Positions 31,176 to 39,031 of a DNA stretch of 46,249 bases are shown piece by piece; within the stretch, counting starts at the first letter, position 1, and every line of letters starts with the position of its first letter. Position numbers and translations under genes: made by a program. The stretch comes from DATGLW01 sp035293965. Its GTDB lineage: Bacteria > Actinomycetota > Acidimicrobiia > Acidimicrobiales > RAAP-2. The stretch covers positions 1-46,249 of the forward strand of contig DATGLW010000045.1 in NCBI GenBank assembly GCA_035293965.1, given 5' to 3'. The notes beneath the pieces were generated by a model. That model searched no databases, had not been told where the DNA came from, and saw nothing but the letters and a program-made list of their open reading frames with translations.

Positions 31176-32456
31176 CTACAAGTCGAACAGGGCGCGCAGG
31201 GCCTCCACGAGCCGCTCGCCCCGCGGCGTGCCGGCGGTGTCCTTGAGCAAGACGGTCGGCTCGTGGACGAGCTTGGCCAGCACCGCGCGCGTCACCGAGT
31301 CCACAGCTGCCCACTGGGGGCCGTCGGGCGCCCCGAGGCGGCTCCGGTGCCGGTCGAGCTCCGCCATGCGCAGCGCCTCGAGCCGGTTGCGCAGCGCGGC
31401 CACGACAGGCGCGGCGCCCCGCGAGCGGGCGGCCGCCCGGTACCGCTCCACCTCCTCGCCCACGATCGACCTGGCGCGCTCGAGCTCCGCCCGACGGCCC
31501 TCGAGCGCGTCGACGACCGAGCCACGCAGGTCGGCCATGTCGAGCAGCGTCACCCCGGGCAGCCCGCGGACTGAGGGGTCGACGCTCGGAGGCATGCCAA
31601 CGTCGACCACCACCGTCGGACGCCCCCCGCCGGCGCCGCCGCGCCCGAGCTCGGCCGCGCCCAACGTGTGGCCCGCGCCCAGCGCGACGAGCACCACGTC
31701 GGCCCGCCCGGCCACGTCGGGGAGCTTCCGGAAGGCGACGGCTCGCACTGCCACGCCCGGCGGCGACTGGCTGGCGAGCACCTCGGCGCGCGACAGAGTC
31801 CGGTTGACCACGACGACCTCGGCCGGACGCTCCCCCTCGGGCCGGCCGAGCAGCGCGCCGACCATGCCGGCGCCCATCGCTCCGGCGCCGAGCACTACGA
31901 CGCTGGCGCCGGACAGGCCACCGCGGCGCGCCCGCTCGGCGTGCTCGACCGCGGCATGGGCAAACGACGTGGTGCCCCGGGCGATCCCCGTCTCGGCCCG
32001 GACGCGCTTGCCCGTGCGGACGGCATGCCGGAAGAGCCCGGCGAGCACCGGCCCGCTCACTCGTTCGTGGTGCGCCTGCTCCCAGGCCCGGCGGACCTGG
32101 CCCAGCACCTCGCTCTCACCGAGCACGGCCGACTCGAGCCCTGACGCGACGGCGAAGAGGTGGCCGGGCACCTCGTCGTCGAAACGCACGCGTAGGTAGG
32201 GCTCGAGCTCGGCGACCGACGAGCCGGCACGGCGGGCCAGGAGGTCCTGCACCTCGGAGACGGCGTCGTGGAACCGGTCCACGACCGAGTAGACCTCGGT
32301 CCGGAGGCACGTGGAGAGGAGCACCGACTCCTGGAGGTTGACACGGTCGCGCAGCTCCCCCAGGGCCTTCGGCAGGTCGGCCTCCGCCACCGACACGCGC
32401 CCGAGCACGTCGAGCGGTGCGAGGCGATGCTCGAGCCCTACGACGACGACGGACAA
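31176..32456 (-). CDS. hemA: Glutamyl-tRNA reductase
   Basis: First enzyme of the C5 heme pathway, reducing glutamyl-tRNA to glutamate-1-semialdehyde with NADPH; 426 aa. The catalytic nucleophile is Cys50 (LLSTCLRTEVY). It has GLESAVLGESEVLGQVRRAW, the Rossmann motif VVVLGAGAMGAGM (about 187-198) and a C-terminal dimerisation helix (VEALRALF). The start codon is TTG at 32456, set by homology to the usual N-terminus (VVVVGLEHRLAPL). A GGGAGG lies 11 nt upstream, a rather long spacing. It follows rex by 257 bp with candidate regulatory repeats between them. Confidence 0.94.
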   Translation of the reverse strand: MSVVVVGLEHRLAPLDVLGRVSVAEADLPKALGELRDRVNLQESVLLSTCLRTEVYSVVDRFHDAVSEVQDLLARRAGSSVAELEPYLRVRFDDEVPGHLFAVASGLESAVLGESEVLGQVRRAWEQAHHERVSGPVLAGLFRHAVRTGKRVRAETGIARGTTSFAHAAVEHAERARRGGLSGASVVVLGAGAMGAGMVGALLGRPEGERPAEVVVVNRTLSRAEVLASQSPPGVAVRAVAFRKLPDVAGRADVVLVALGAGHTLGAAELGRGGAGGGRPTVVVDVGMPPSVDPSVRGLPGVTLLDMADLRGSVVDALEGRRAELERARSIVGEEVERYRAAARSRGAAPVVAALRNRLEALRMAELDRHRSRLGAPDGPQWAAVDSVTRAVLAKLVHEPTVLLKDTAGTPRGERLVEALRALFDL

Positions 32457-32523
32457 CTGGCCGGGCGCCTCCCTGGGTCGACCGCATCTCCGGCGGGCGC
32501 TCCGGAAAGCCGGTCACGGCCCC

Positions 32524-32543
32524 TTGCGAATACCTAGTGGCAA
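32524..32543. promoter_or_regulatory. Imperfect palindrome upstream of hemA, possible Rex-type operator
   Basis: A 20-bp inverted repeat TTGCGAATACCTAGTGGCAA, 7 of 10 pairs complementary, 68 bp upstream of the hemA TTG. On the minus strand it contains TAGGTA, a plausible -10. The ends resemble TTGTGAA...CAA of actinobacterial Rex sites, but the spacing is 2 bp longer and the right half is poor. Confidence 0.35.
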
Positions 32544-32646
32544 TGCCTGTCCGAGCGAGAGCGGCAGGACCGCCACGTCGGTCGACCGCATGCTACCGCC
32601 GGCGTCCGGGCCGCAGCACCCCGGGGCCGGGCGCCGCCCCTGGCTT

Positions 32647-32682
32647 CCATCAGCGGCCCCATCAGCGGCTCCATCAGTGGCT
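32647..32682. repeat. 12-bp tandem repeats just after rex
   Basis: Three adjacent copies of ccatcagcggcc/t start at 32647, 32659 and 32671, with a decayed fourth to about 32694. They lie in the 257-bp rex-hemA gap, so they are non-coding. The remainder of that gap shows no gene. Confidence 0.7.
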
Positions 32683-32713
32683 CGGACCAGCGACTCCGAT
32701 TCTGTGGCTCCGA

Positions 32714-33427
32714 TCAGCCCGCCGCCCCGGGCTGCGACACGCCCACCGAGCGGATCGGCGCCAGGCCGGCCGGCTCGGGCGCACGGCCGGTGAGGTAGAA
32801 GCTCATGATCTGCAGCTCGATGGAGAGGTCCACGTAACGCAGCAGCACGTGGGCCGGCACGGTCACGACCCGGGGCGCGAAGTTGAGGATGGCGCAGGCG
32901 CCGGCCCCGACGAGGGCGTCCACCACGCCCTGGGCGGCCGAGGCGGGGGTGGCGACCACGCCGACCGCCGGCGCCCCGGCGAGCGCCAGCTCGCCGATCC
33001 TGTCCGCATGGCGGACGACGAGCCCCGCCACCTCGGCACCGACCACCTTGGGGTCGACGTCGAACACGGCCGACACGTGGAAGCCGTGGGAGGAGAACCC
33101 CTCGGAGTTGACGAGGGCCCGCCCGAGGTTCCCCATGCCCACCACCACGACCGGCCAGTCGCGGTCCGCCCCGAGGGCACGGTCGATCTGCGCGATCAGG
33201 AGCCGGGGGTCGTAGCCCGTGCCCCTCGTGCCGAGGGTCCCCAGCGACGACAGGTCCTTGCGCACCTTCGCCGCGTTGACCCCAGCCATCCGGCCCAGCT
33301 CTTCCGAGGAGGTGGTCGCCGCGCCGAGCCGCTGGAGCTCGACGAGGATGCGCTGGTAGATCGGGAGGCGGGCCACCGTCGCCTCCGGGATGCGTCGCGA
33401 GCGACGCTCGCCCTTGCCTCGGGGCAT
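32714..33427 (-). CDS. rex: Redox-sensing transcriptional repressor Rex
   Basis: NADH/NAD+-responsive repressor, 237 aa. It has an N-terminal winged helix (RLPIYQRILVELQRLG, EELGRMAGVNAAKVRKDLSSLG) followed by a Rossmann NAD(H) domain with VVVVGMGNLGRALVNSEGF and FDVDPKVVGAEVAG, and a C-terminal domain-swap helix region (LLRYVDLSIELQIMSFYL). In Streptomyces Rex heads a rex-hemACD operon and represses respiratory genes; the same rex-hemA-hemC-hemD order is seen here. The ATG at 33427 is preceded 8 nt upstream by TACCAT, with no Shine-Dalgarno. Confidence 0.95.
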   Translation of the reverse strand: MPRGKGERRSRRIPEATVARLPIYQRILVELQRLGAATTSSEELGRMAGVNAAKVRKDLSSLGTLGTRGTGYDPRLLIAQIDRALGADRDWPVVVVGMGNLGRALVNSEGFSSHGFHVSAVFDVDPKVVGAEVAGLVVRHADRIGELALAGAPAVGVVATPASAAQGVVDALVGAGACAILNFAPRVVTVPAHVLLRYVDLSIELQIMSFYLTGRAPEPAGLAPIRSVGVSQPGAAG

Positions 33428-33435
33428 GGCCGGGC

Positions 33436-33441
33436 ATGGTA
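33436..33441 (-). promoter_or_regulatory. Putative -10 box of rex
   Basis: TACCAT on the minus strand, 8 nt before the ATG. Two copies of the 11-mer ccggcgtcacc (33453-33463 and 33485-33495, 32 bp apart) lie upstream and could be regulator contacts. Confidence 0.45.
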
Positions 33442-33502
33442 GCCAGGGGGCACCGGCGTCACCATTTGGATTGCCGGCGGGTCGCCGGCGTCACCGTCTT
33501 TG

Positions 33503-34414
33503 TCACCACTCGACCACGACGTGGTCACCGGGACGGGCGCCGAGCACGTCGGCCGCCGAGGCCTGGCGGCACGCCAGCGCCAGCCTGCCGTTGGCGTCGA
33601 CGAGCAGGCCGAGGCGACCCTCGTCGATGTCGCCGAAGGTCCGCACCAGCTGGACGCGGTGGCGGGGGCCCTCGGCACGGGGGATGGCGAGGAGCGCCTC
33701 GCGGCGGCGTGCCATGGAGCTGTCGGCCGCGGCGGCGGGCAGCACCAGCTCGGGCACGTCGGCGGCACCGGTCGCCAGCTGCACGTTGCCGAAGCGGTCG
33801 ATCCAGGTGACCTCCGATCGGAGGTACGCCCCGCCACCCGGCCGGGCGCCGATCTCCTGCACGGGTGGCGGCAGGCGCACGAGGCCGGCTGGGTCGGCCG
33901 GCTCGCCCAGGTCGTCGAGCGGGGCCCCACGACACCAGGCGGCCACGGCCGGCGCGAACACGTCGCGGCCGTCGAAGGTCGCCGAGGGCCCGGCGGGGCC
34001 CGGCGCAGTCCCCTCCTGGGCCGGGCGGGGCAGCACGACGGCAGCCACCACGCCCCCGAGCGCGTCGGCTGCGGGCGGCAGCAGCCCGTTGTCCGGGCCG
34101 ACGAGGAGCCCAGGCCCGGCATCGGACCCCACGCCCAACGCCACCCCCCGCCGGGAGCCCCCGACGCCGGGGTCCACGACGCCGAGCACCGCGCCCTCGC
34201 CCAGGTGCGGCGCCGCTCGGACCAGCAGCTCGGCCCCGGAACGGACGGCGAAGGGAGGCACCTCGTGGCTGAGGTCGATCACGCGCACCTCGGGCGCGAG
34301 CCGGCGGATGACTGCGTGCACGACGCCGACGAACTCGTCGCGGGAGCCGTAGTCGGACACGAAGAAGACCGTGCCGCCGCCTGCCCGTCGCCCGCCGTGG
34401 ACCTCCCCGCTCAC
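33503..34414 (-). CDS. SAM hydroxide adenosyltransferase family protein (DUF62)
   Basis: 303-aa protein of the family that hydrolyses S-adenosylmethionine to adenosine and methionine. Hallmarks are the N-terminal VFFVSDYGSRDEFVGVVHAVI (counterpart of the TDFG-DxYVG motif), VIDLSHEVPPF, VVDPGVGGSRRGVAL, GPDNGLL and the C-terminal beta-barrel region VTWIDRFGNVQL. The GTG start at 34414 overlaps the proC stop (GTGA), so the two are probably co-transcribed. The physiological role of this family in most bacteria is unclear. Confidence 0.9.
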   Translation of the reverse strand: MSGEVHGGRRAGGGTVFFVSDYGSRDEFVGVVHAVIRRLAPEVRVIDLSHEVPPFAVRSGAELLVRAAPHLGEGAVLGVVDPGVGGSRRGVALGVGSDAGPGLLVGPDNGLLPPAADALGGVVAAVVLPRPAQEGTAPGPAGPSATFDGRDVFAPAVAAWCRGAPLDDLGEPADPAGLVRLPPPVQEIGARPGGGAYLRSEVTWIDRFGNVQLATGAADVPELVLPAAAADSSMARRREALLAIPRAEGPRHRVQLVRTFGDIDEGRLGLLVDANGRLALACRQASAADVLGARPGDHVVVEW

Positions 34415-35214
34415 CGTCCGAGAGACCGTGCCCGCTCGGTGGCCGCCACCACGGCCTCGACGAAGGCAGACCGCACCGCACGCGCCTCGAGCACCCGCAA
34501 GCCGGCCGCGGTGGTGCCGCCCGGCGAGGTGACCGCTGCCCGCAGCTCCTCGGGCGCCTCACCGCGGGCGAGCAGCGTGGCCGAGCCGAGGAGCGTCTCG
34601 ACGGTCAGCGTGCGGCTGACGTCGCGCGGCAGGCCCACGAGGACCCCGGCCTCGACGAGTGCCTCGGCGACCACCGACACGTAGGCCGGCCCCGACCCCG
34701 ACAGACCCGTCACCGCGTCGAGGTGCCGCTCGGGGAGCCGCACGACGCGCCCGACGGCCCCCAGCACGCCCTCGGCCCAGTCGAGGTCGGCGGCGGTCAC
34801 GTTGCTGCCCCCGGCCATCGCCGTGACCCCGGCGCCGATGAGGGCCGGGGCGTTGGGCATGGCCCGCACGACGGCAGCCCCGGGTGCCAGGACCGCTTCG
34901 AGCCGCTGGGCCGCCATGCCCGCGACCACCGACAGCACGCGCCCGACTCCGGCGGCGGCGAGGGCACGGCACGCCACCTCGGCAGCCTCGGGCTTGACCG
35001 CCAGCACGGCACCGCCACCGGGCTCGACGATGCCGGGCTCCGGTGCGGCCAGGGTCACGAGGCCGGGGTGCAGCGCGGCGAGCTCCTGGCGCCGCTCGGG
35101 CACGGGCTCGACCACGCCGACCCCCGAGGGCGCCGACCACCCGGAGCCGACGAGGCCGCCGACGAGCGCGCCGCCCATCTTCCCGCCCCCGACCACGAGC
35201 AGCTTCACCGGCAT
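34411..35214 (-). CDS. proC: Pyrroline-5-carboxylate reductase
   Basis: Final step of proline synthesis, reducing pyrroline-5-carboxylate with NAD(P)H; 267 aa, the normal length. It has the N-terminal Rossmann motif VVGGGKMGGALVGGL, then AVKPEAAEVACRAL, VVRAMPNAPALIGAGVTAM and the substrate-binding signature TGLSGSGPAYVSVVAEALVEAG, with SPGGTTAAGL near the end. The ATG at 35214 has TAGCCT 6 nt upstream. It lies 28 bp from mshA and overlaps the DUF62 gene. Confidence 0.95.
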   Translation of the reverse strand: MPVKLLVVGGGKMGGALVGGLVGSGWSAPSGVGVVEPVPERRQELAALHPGLVTLAAPEPGIVEPGGGAVLAVKPEAAEVACRALAAAGVGRVLSVVAGMAAQRLEAVLAPGAAVVRAMPNAPALIGAGVTAMAGGSNVTAADLDWAEGVLGAVGRVVRLPERHLDAVTGLSGSGPAYVSVVAEALVEAGVLVGLPRDVSRTLTVETLLGSATLLARGEAPEELRAAVTSPGGTTAAGLRVLEARAVRSAFVEAVVAATERARSLGR

Positions 35215-35220
35215 GGCCGA

Positions 35221-35226
35221 AGGCTA
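35221..35226 (-). promoter_or_regulatory. Putative -10 box of proC
   Basis: TAGCCT on the minus strand followed by 6 nt and ATG 35214, in the 28-bp gap after mshA. This spacing implies a leaderless proC message. Confidence 0.45.
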
Positions 35227-35242
35227 CGCCGAAGGCTCCCGG

Positions 35243-36508
35243 TCAGCTGCACTCCACGAGGCGGCCGGCAGCCAGCTCGTCGTAGATCTCGAGCAGGCGT
35301 GCGGCCGCGCCGCGCCACGTGTACCGGCGCGCCTCGAGCACCGCGCCGGTCGACAGCTGCTCTGCCAGCAGCGGCTCGTCCGCGATCCGGCGCACCGCGG
35401 CGGCGAACTCGCCTGGCTCCGCCCCGTCGACGAGGAAGCCGGTCCTGCCCTCGACGACCAGGGCGGTGAGCCCGCCCACGGCGGCAGCCACCACGGGGGT
35501 GCCGCACGCGGCTGCCTCGAGGGCCACGAGACCGAAGGACTCCGAGCGGCTGGGCACGAGGCACACGTCCGCCGCCCGGTAGTAGGTCGACAGCAGCTCG
35601 TGGGGCTGGGGGGCCACGAGGACGAGCCGTTCGACGACGCCCAAGTCGCCGGCCAGCTCGACCATGGCCCGGTAGGTGGCGGGGCCCTCGGGCCCGCTCG
35701 GCCCCCCGACCACGACCAACCGGCACGGCGCGCCACCCTGGTGCAGCTCGGCGAGGGTCCGCACCGCCACGTCGACGCCCTTCAGGGGCTGGATGCGGCC
35801 CACGAACAGCAGCAGGGTGCCCTCAGGAGGGATGCCGAGGGCCCGGCGCGCCTGCGGGCGGTGCCCGGGGCCGAAGAAGGCGTGGTCCACCGCAGGGGCC
35901 ACCACCCTGATGCGCGACGGGTCGGCGCCGTAGAGGGCGACGAGCTGGTCCGCCTCGACCGCGCAGGAGGCGAGCACGGCGTCCGAGCAGGCGATGATCG
36001 TGGCCTCGGCCTCGGCGCGGCGGTGCGGGAGGTCGGCGCGGACCTCGTCGAGGCCGGCGATGGCCTTCACCCGGTCGAGCGTGTGGAACGTGCACACGAG
36101 GGGGAGGTCGAGCTCGTGCTTGACCACGTGGCCCGACAGCCCCGAGAGCCAGTAGTTGGCGTGGATCGCCTCGTAGGGGCCCCATCGGTCGACGCCGGCC
36201 GGGCCGCCGGTGGCGGTCATCCGCTCGAGGACCCCGGCCGTGAACTGCTCGGCGAGGTCGGGGAGGGCCTCCTTGGCGACGTCCTCTTCGGGGCCGGCCG
36301 CCACGTGGTGGACGCGGAGGCCCGGCTCCACCTCCACCACCTCGGGCAGCCCGGGAGCCGAGGCGCGGGTGAAGACGTCGCACTCCACCCCCGACCGTGC
36401 CAGGGCCGACGCGGTCTCGCGGACGTAGACGTTCATCCCGCCACCGTCACCCATACCAGGCTGCGCCAGCGGAGACGTGTGGAGGGAGAGCACGGCGAGT
36501 CGCTGCAT
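35243..36508 (-). CDS. mshA: D-inositol-3-phosphate glycosyltransferase (MshA)
   Basis: GT4-family glycosyltransferase for the first committed step of mycothiol synthesis, joining GlcNAc to inositol-3-phosphate; 421 aa. The N-terminus AVLSLHTSPLAQPGMGDGGG and MNVYVRETASAL is the MshA signature. It also has HANYWLSGLSGH, CTFHTLDRVKA, the KGVD loop and the GT-B donor motif SRSESFGLVALEAAACGTPVVA. Mycothiol is the actinobacterial redox thiol, matching the neighbouring SodN/SodX and Rex. The ATG at 36508 lies 10 nt after a TAGGCT box (36519-36524). Confidence 0.93.
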   Translation of the reverse strand: MQRLAVLSLHTSPLAQPGMGDGGGMNVYVRETASALARSGVECDVFTRASAPGLPEVVEVEPGLRVHHVAAGPEEDVAKEALPDLAEQFTAGVLERMTATGGPAGVDRWGPYEAIHANYWLSGLSGHVVKHELDLPLVCTFHTLDRVKAIAGLDEVRADLPHRRAEAEATIIACSDAVLASCAVEADQLVALYGADPSRIRVVAPAVDHAFFGPGHRPQARRALGIPPEGTLLLFVGRIQPLKGVDVAVRTLAELHQGGAPCRLVVVGGPSGPEGPATYRAMVELAGDLGVVERLVLVAPQPHELLSTYYRAADVCLVPSRSESFGLVALEAAACGTPVVAAAVGGLTALVVEGRTGFLVDGAEPGEFAAAVRRIADEPLLAEQLSTGAVLEARRYTWRGAAARLLEIYDELAAGRLVECS

Positions 36509-36518
36509 GGCGGCTGCG

Positions 36519-36524
36519 AGCCTA
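36519..36524 (-). promoter_or_regulatory. Putative -10 box of mshA
   Basis: TAGGCT on the minus strand, 10 nt before the mshA ATG and inside the 48-bp gap after sodX. Predicted 5' leader of at most a few nucleotides. Confidence 0.35.
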
Positions 36525-36556
36525 CCGGCGAGGCCGAGCGGGCCCTCGGCCGGGGC

Positions 36557-37018
36557 TCAGCGCAGCATGCCGGCCCTCGAGGAAGGCGCGTAGCGGTACA
36601 CGGCGCGCCCGAGGACCAGGGTTCGGGGCACCGGCCCGAAGGTCCGGCTGTCGGTGCTCCGAGCTGCATTGTCGCCGCGCACCTCCACGCCGGCCCCGTC
36701 TGCCCGCACCACGCGCTTGACCAGCACGGGCCCCCGCCCCCCCGCAACCCGAGGGTCGCGGAGCGCGACCAGGTCGCCGGGGTGCAGCGGCCACGCCACC
36801 GGCAGGCGCACCACGACCAGGTGGTCGCCCGCCGAGAGGGTCGGCTCCATGCTGGCACCGGTGACCCGCACCCGGCGCACGCAGCCGGCGGCCGCCGCGG
36901 CGGCCGCGGCCAGCGCGGTGGCAGCGAGGAGGGCAGCCTGGCGCGACGGGCTCCTGTGCCGTGGGCCGCGCCGACCTGCGCCCTCGCCACCCCGCCTCGG
37001 TGCGACCGCGTCGGTCAT
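36557..37018 (-). CDS. sodX: Nickel-type superoxide dismutase maturation protease
   Basis: S26 signal-peptidase-like protease of 153 aa that removes the leader of Ni-SOD so that its N-terminal histidine can bind nickel. The catalytic dyad is Ser56 (TGASMEPTL) and Lys101 (GPVLVKRVV), followed by VEVRGDNAARSTDSRTFGPVP typical of the family. An Ala-rich hydrophobic stretch (about 28-45) may anchor it in the membrane. The ATG at 37018 was chosen; an in-frame GTG at 37048 would add 10 residues. It is divergent from sodN, its predicted substrate, with about 90 bp between. Confidence 0.92.
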   Translation of the reverse strand: MTDAVAPRRGGEGAGRRGPRHRSPSRQAALLAATALAAAAAAAAGCVRRVRVTGASMEPTLSAGDHLVVVRLPVAWPLHPGDLVALRDPRVAGGRGPVLVKRVVRADGAGVEVRGDNAARSTDSRTFGPVPRTLVLGRAVYRYAPSSRAGMLR

Positions 37019-37052
37019 GACTAAGGTAGGCCCGAGGTCCACGATCACACTC

Positions 37053-37067
37053 TGGACGATTTGTCCA
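37053..37067. promoter_or_regulatory. Perfect 15-bp palindrome between sodX and sodN
   Basis: TGGACGATTTGTCCA: 5-bp arms with a 5-bp centre, in the shared promoter region and 40 bp upstream of the sodN start. It is flanked by direct repeats of tccacgat (37038 and 37064). A candidate operator; it does not match the known Nur box well. Confidence 0.4.
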
Positions 37068-37107
37068 CGATTGGTCCCCGCACCGGGAACCGGGAAAGGA
37101 GACGTCC

Positions 37108-37527
37108 ATGCGCATCATCGACCGAGCACTGACGCTGGCCGACCGCCTCTGGCCTCCCCAGCACGCCTCGGCGCACTGCGACCTGCCCTGCGGCGTCTAC
37201 GACCCCGCCCAGGCCCGCATCGAGGCCGAGTCCGTGAAGGCCATCCAGCAGAAGTACAACGCGTCGGACGACGAGGACTTCAAGGTCCGGGCCCTCGCCA
37301 TCAAAGAAGAGCGGGCCGAACTAGTCAAGCACCACCTGTGGGTCCTGTGGACCGACTACTTCAAGCCCGAGCACCTGCAGGCCTATCCGCAGCTGCACGA
37401 GCTCTTCTGGAAGGCGACCAAGCGCGCCGGCGAGGCCAAGAAGACCACTGACGAGTCCGTCGGCCAGGACCTGCTCGACCAGATCGCGGAGATCGACCGG
37501 ATCTTCTGGGAGACCAAGAAGGCCTGA
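37108..37527 (+). CDS. sodN: Nickel superoxide dismutase
   Basis: Cytoplasmic Ni-containing superoxide dismutase, 139 aa. The nickel hook HCDLPCGVYDP begins at His23, so a 22-residue leader ending ...QHASA must be removed, matching the adjacent SodX. Ligands of the mature enzyme are His1, Cys2 and Cys6. The rest is a helical bundle (EAESVKAIQQKY, VKHHLWVLWTDYFKPEHL). Unlike most genes nearby it has a clear Shine-Dalgarno (aaaggag, 6 nt before ATG). It is followed after 23 bp by the enoyl-CoA hydratase gene. Confidence 0.97.
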   Translation: MRIIDRALTLADRLWPPQHASAHCDLPCGVYDPAQARIEAESVKAIQQKYNASDDEDFKVRALAIKEERAELVKHHLWVLWTDYFKPEHLQAYPQLHELFWKATKRAGEAKKTTDESVGQDLLDQIAEIDRIFWETKKA

Positions 37528-37550
37528 GCCGCCACTCGCGCCGCGCTGGG

Positions 37551-38339
37551 GTGCGCCCGCCCGAGCAGCCGCCGCCGATGCCGACGGGAGGACCGGTCCG
37601 CTCGGAGCGCCGGGGAAGGGTGGCGATCGTCACCATCGATCGCCCCGAGCGCCGCAACGCGCTCGACGCGGCGACGCTCGCCGGCCTGGGCGCCGCGTTC
37701 GTCGCCGCCGAGCACGACGACGACGTCCGTGCCGTGGTGCTCACGGGCGCAGGGGAGGCGGCCTTCTGTGCGGGCATGGACCTCCGCGACTTCGGCACGC
37801 GGGTCGAGGGGGCAGCCGGCATCGAGGTGTTCACCACCCGGTGCTACCCCAAGCCGGTCATCGCCGCCGTCAACGGCGCAGCGGTCGGCGGAGGCTTCGA
37901 ACTGGTGCTGGCGGCCGACCTCGTCGTCTGTGCCGAGCACGCAACCTTCGCCGTCCCCGAGGTCCTCCGCGGCATGGTCGGGGCCGGCTGCACCACCCGG
38001 CTCGCCAGCCGGCTGCCGCCGGCCATCGTGGCCGAGCTGGTCCTGACCGGCGAGCCCATCTCGGCCCAGCGGGCGCTGCACCTCGGGCTCGTCAACGAGG
38101 TGGTGGCGCTGCCGGCGCTCCTCGACGAGGCGACGTCGCTGGCACTGCGAGCGACCGAGGGCGCGCCCCTCGCCTTGCGCGTCACGAAGGAGCTCATCTA
38201 CCGCGAGCGGGGAGAGCACGATGCCGCCGCGTGGCAGGCGATCCGCTCCCTGGCCGCCCCCGTCTTCACCAGCGAGGACGCACGCGAAGGCGCAGCTGCC
38301 TTCGCGGCGCGCCGCCCGCCGGAGTGGACCGGGCGCTGA
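37551..38339 (+). CDS. Enoyl-CoA hydratase/isomerase family protein
   Basis: Crotonase-fold protein, 262 aa from GTG 37551; an in-frame ATG at 37578 would give about 253 aa and a more standard N-terminus. The oxyanion-hole segments are CAGMDLRDFG and NGAAVGGGFELVLAADLVV. Both glutamates of the hydratase mechanism appear kept (FAVPEVLRG and VAELVLTGEPISAQRALHLGLV). Probably acts on short/medium acyl-CoA in beta-oxidation or a related pathway; exact substrate unknown. Next to sodN but with no obvious functional link. Confidence 0.9.
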   Translation: MRPPEQPPPMPTGGPVRSERRGRVAIVTIDRPERRNALDAATLAGLGAAFVAAEHDDDVRAVVLTGAGEAAFCAGMDLRDFGTRVEGAAGIEVFTTRCYPKPVIAAVNGAAVGGGFELVLAADLVVCAEHATFAVPEVLRGMVGAGCTTRLASRLPPAIVAELVLTGEPISAQRALHLGLVNEVVALPALLDEATSLALRATEGAPLALRVTKELIYRERGEHDAAAWQAIRSLAAPVFTSEDAREGAAAFAARRPPEWTGR

Positions 38340-38483
38340 CCCCGCGGGCCCCGCCCCGGCTGACCCGTCACCCCAGCTCGCCCGGATTGCCTTTCGCGCC
38401 GGGTCGTCCAGGTTGCGCTTCGCCCCCGCTCCGACCCCGCCTGGCCCTTCGCTCGGGCACGCCCGCGTTGCCGCTCGCGGCGT

Positions 38484-38825
38484 TCAGCGCGGGTCGGTGA
38501 GCAGCGGGTGCGACCCGCAGGTGCGGGCGAGCGGATCGGCCGCCAGACGCTCCTCGGCGACGGGCTCGCCGCAGACCTCGCAGGTGCCGTACGTGCCGTC
38601 CTCGAGGCGAGCGAGGGCGCGATCGACTTCGTCGAGGACCTGCTCGGCCTCCGACAGCTGCCGCTCGTACCCGAGGAGCGAGCCGGGCAGGGGGCCCGAC
38701 CGGTCGAGGCCGGCCTGGTCGCCGTGCTCGACGGCGGGGCCGGCGTGGTCGCTGGGATCGCCGTTGCCATCTGCCGGCCCGCGGGCAGGAGCGGCGGGCT
38801 CGCCCCCCAGGTCGCCGTGCTGCAC
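38484..38825 (-). CDS. DksA/TraR-type zinc-finger protein
   Basis: Small protein, 113 aa with the GTG start at 38825. A short helical arm (YERQLSEAEQVLDEVDRALARLEDGTYG) leads to a zinc finger CEVCGEPVAEERLAADPLARTC. The fourth ligand position is CGSH rather than C-x-x-C, making a C3H-type site. The first 45 residues are polar and low-complexity. Family members bind in the RNA polymerase secondary channel or act as general regulators; which applies is not shown. TAGCGT lies 8 nt upstream of the chosen start; an extension to 38933 is possible but poorly supported. Confidence 0.85.
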   Translation of the reverse strand: MQHGDLGGEPAAPARGPADGNGDPSDHAGPAVEHGDQAGLDRSGPLPGSLLGYERQLSEAEQVLDEVDRALARLEDGTYGTCEVCGEPVAEERLAADPLARTCGSHPLLTDPR

Positions 38826-38833
38826 GGCCCTGC

Positions 38834-38839
38834 ACGCTA
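38834..38839 (-). promoter_or_regulatory. Putative -10 box of the DksA/TraR-type gene
   Basis: TAGCGT on the minus strand, followed by 8 nt and GTG 38825, consistent with a leaderless transcript. The 206-bp gap to galK (38826-39031) contains no other recognisable feature. Confidence 0.4.
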
Positions 38840-39031
38840 TCCCACGAGGCCCGGCGCCACGGCGATCCGCCGTGCCTGAGACGATCCCGATCCCAGGTGG
38901 CGCCTGCTGACGGAGCTCCCTCTCGCGCCCCACGCCCCGGGGCCGCGCTCACGGCCGCGCCCGCGGCCGCGCCCGCTCCACCATTGGCGCACGCGCGCCG
39001 CCCGCCCCGTGTGGCACCGGCGCCGGCGGGC

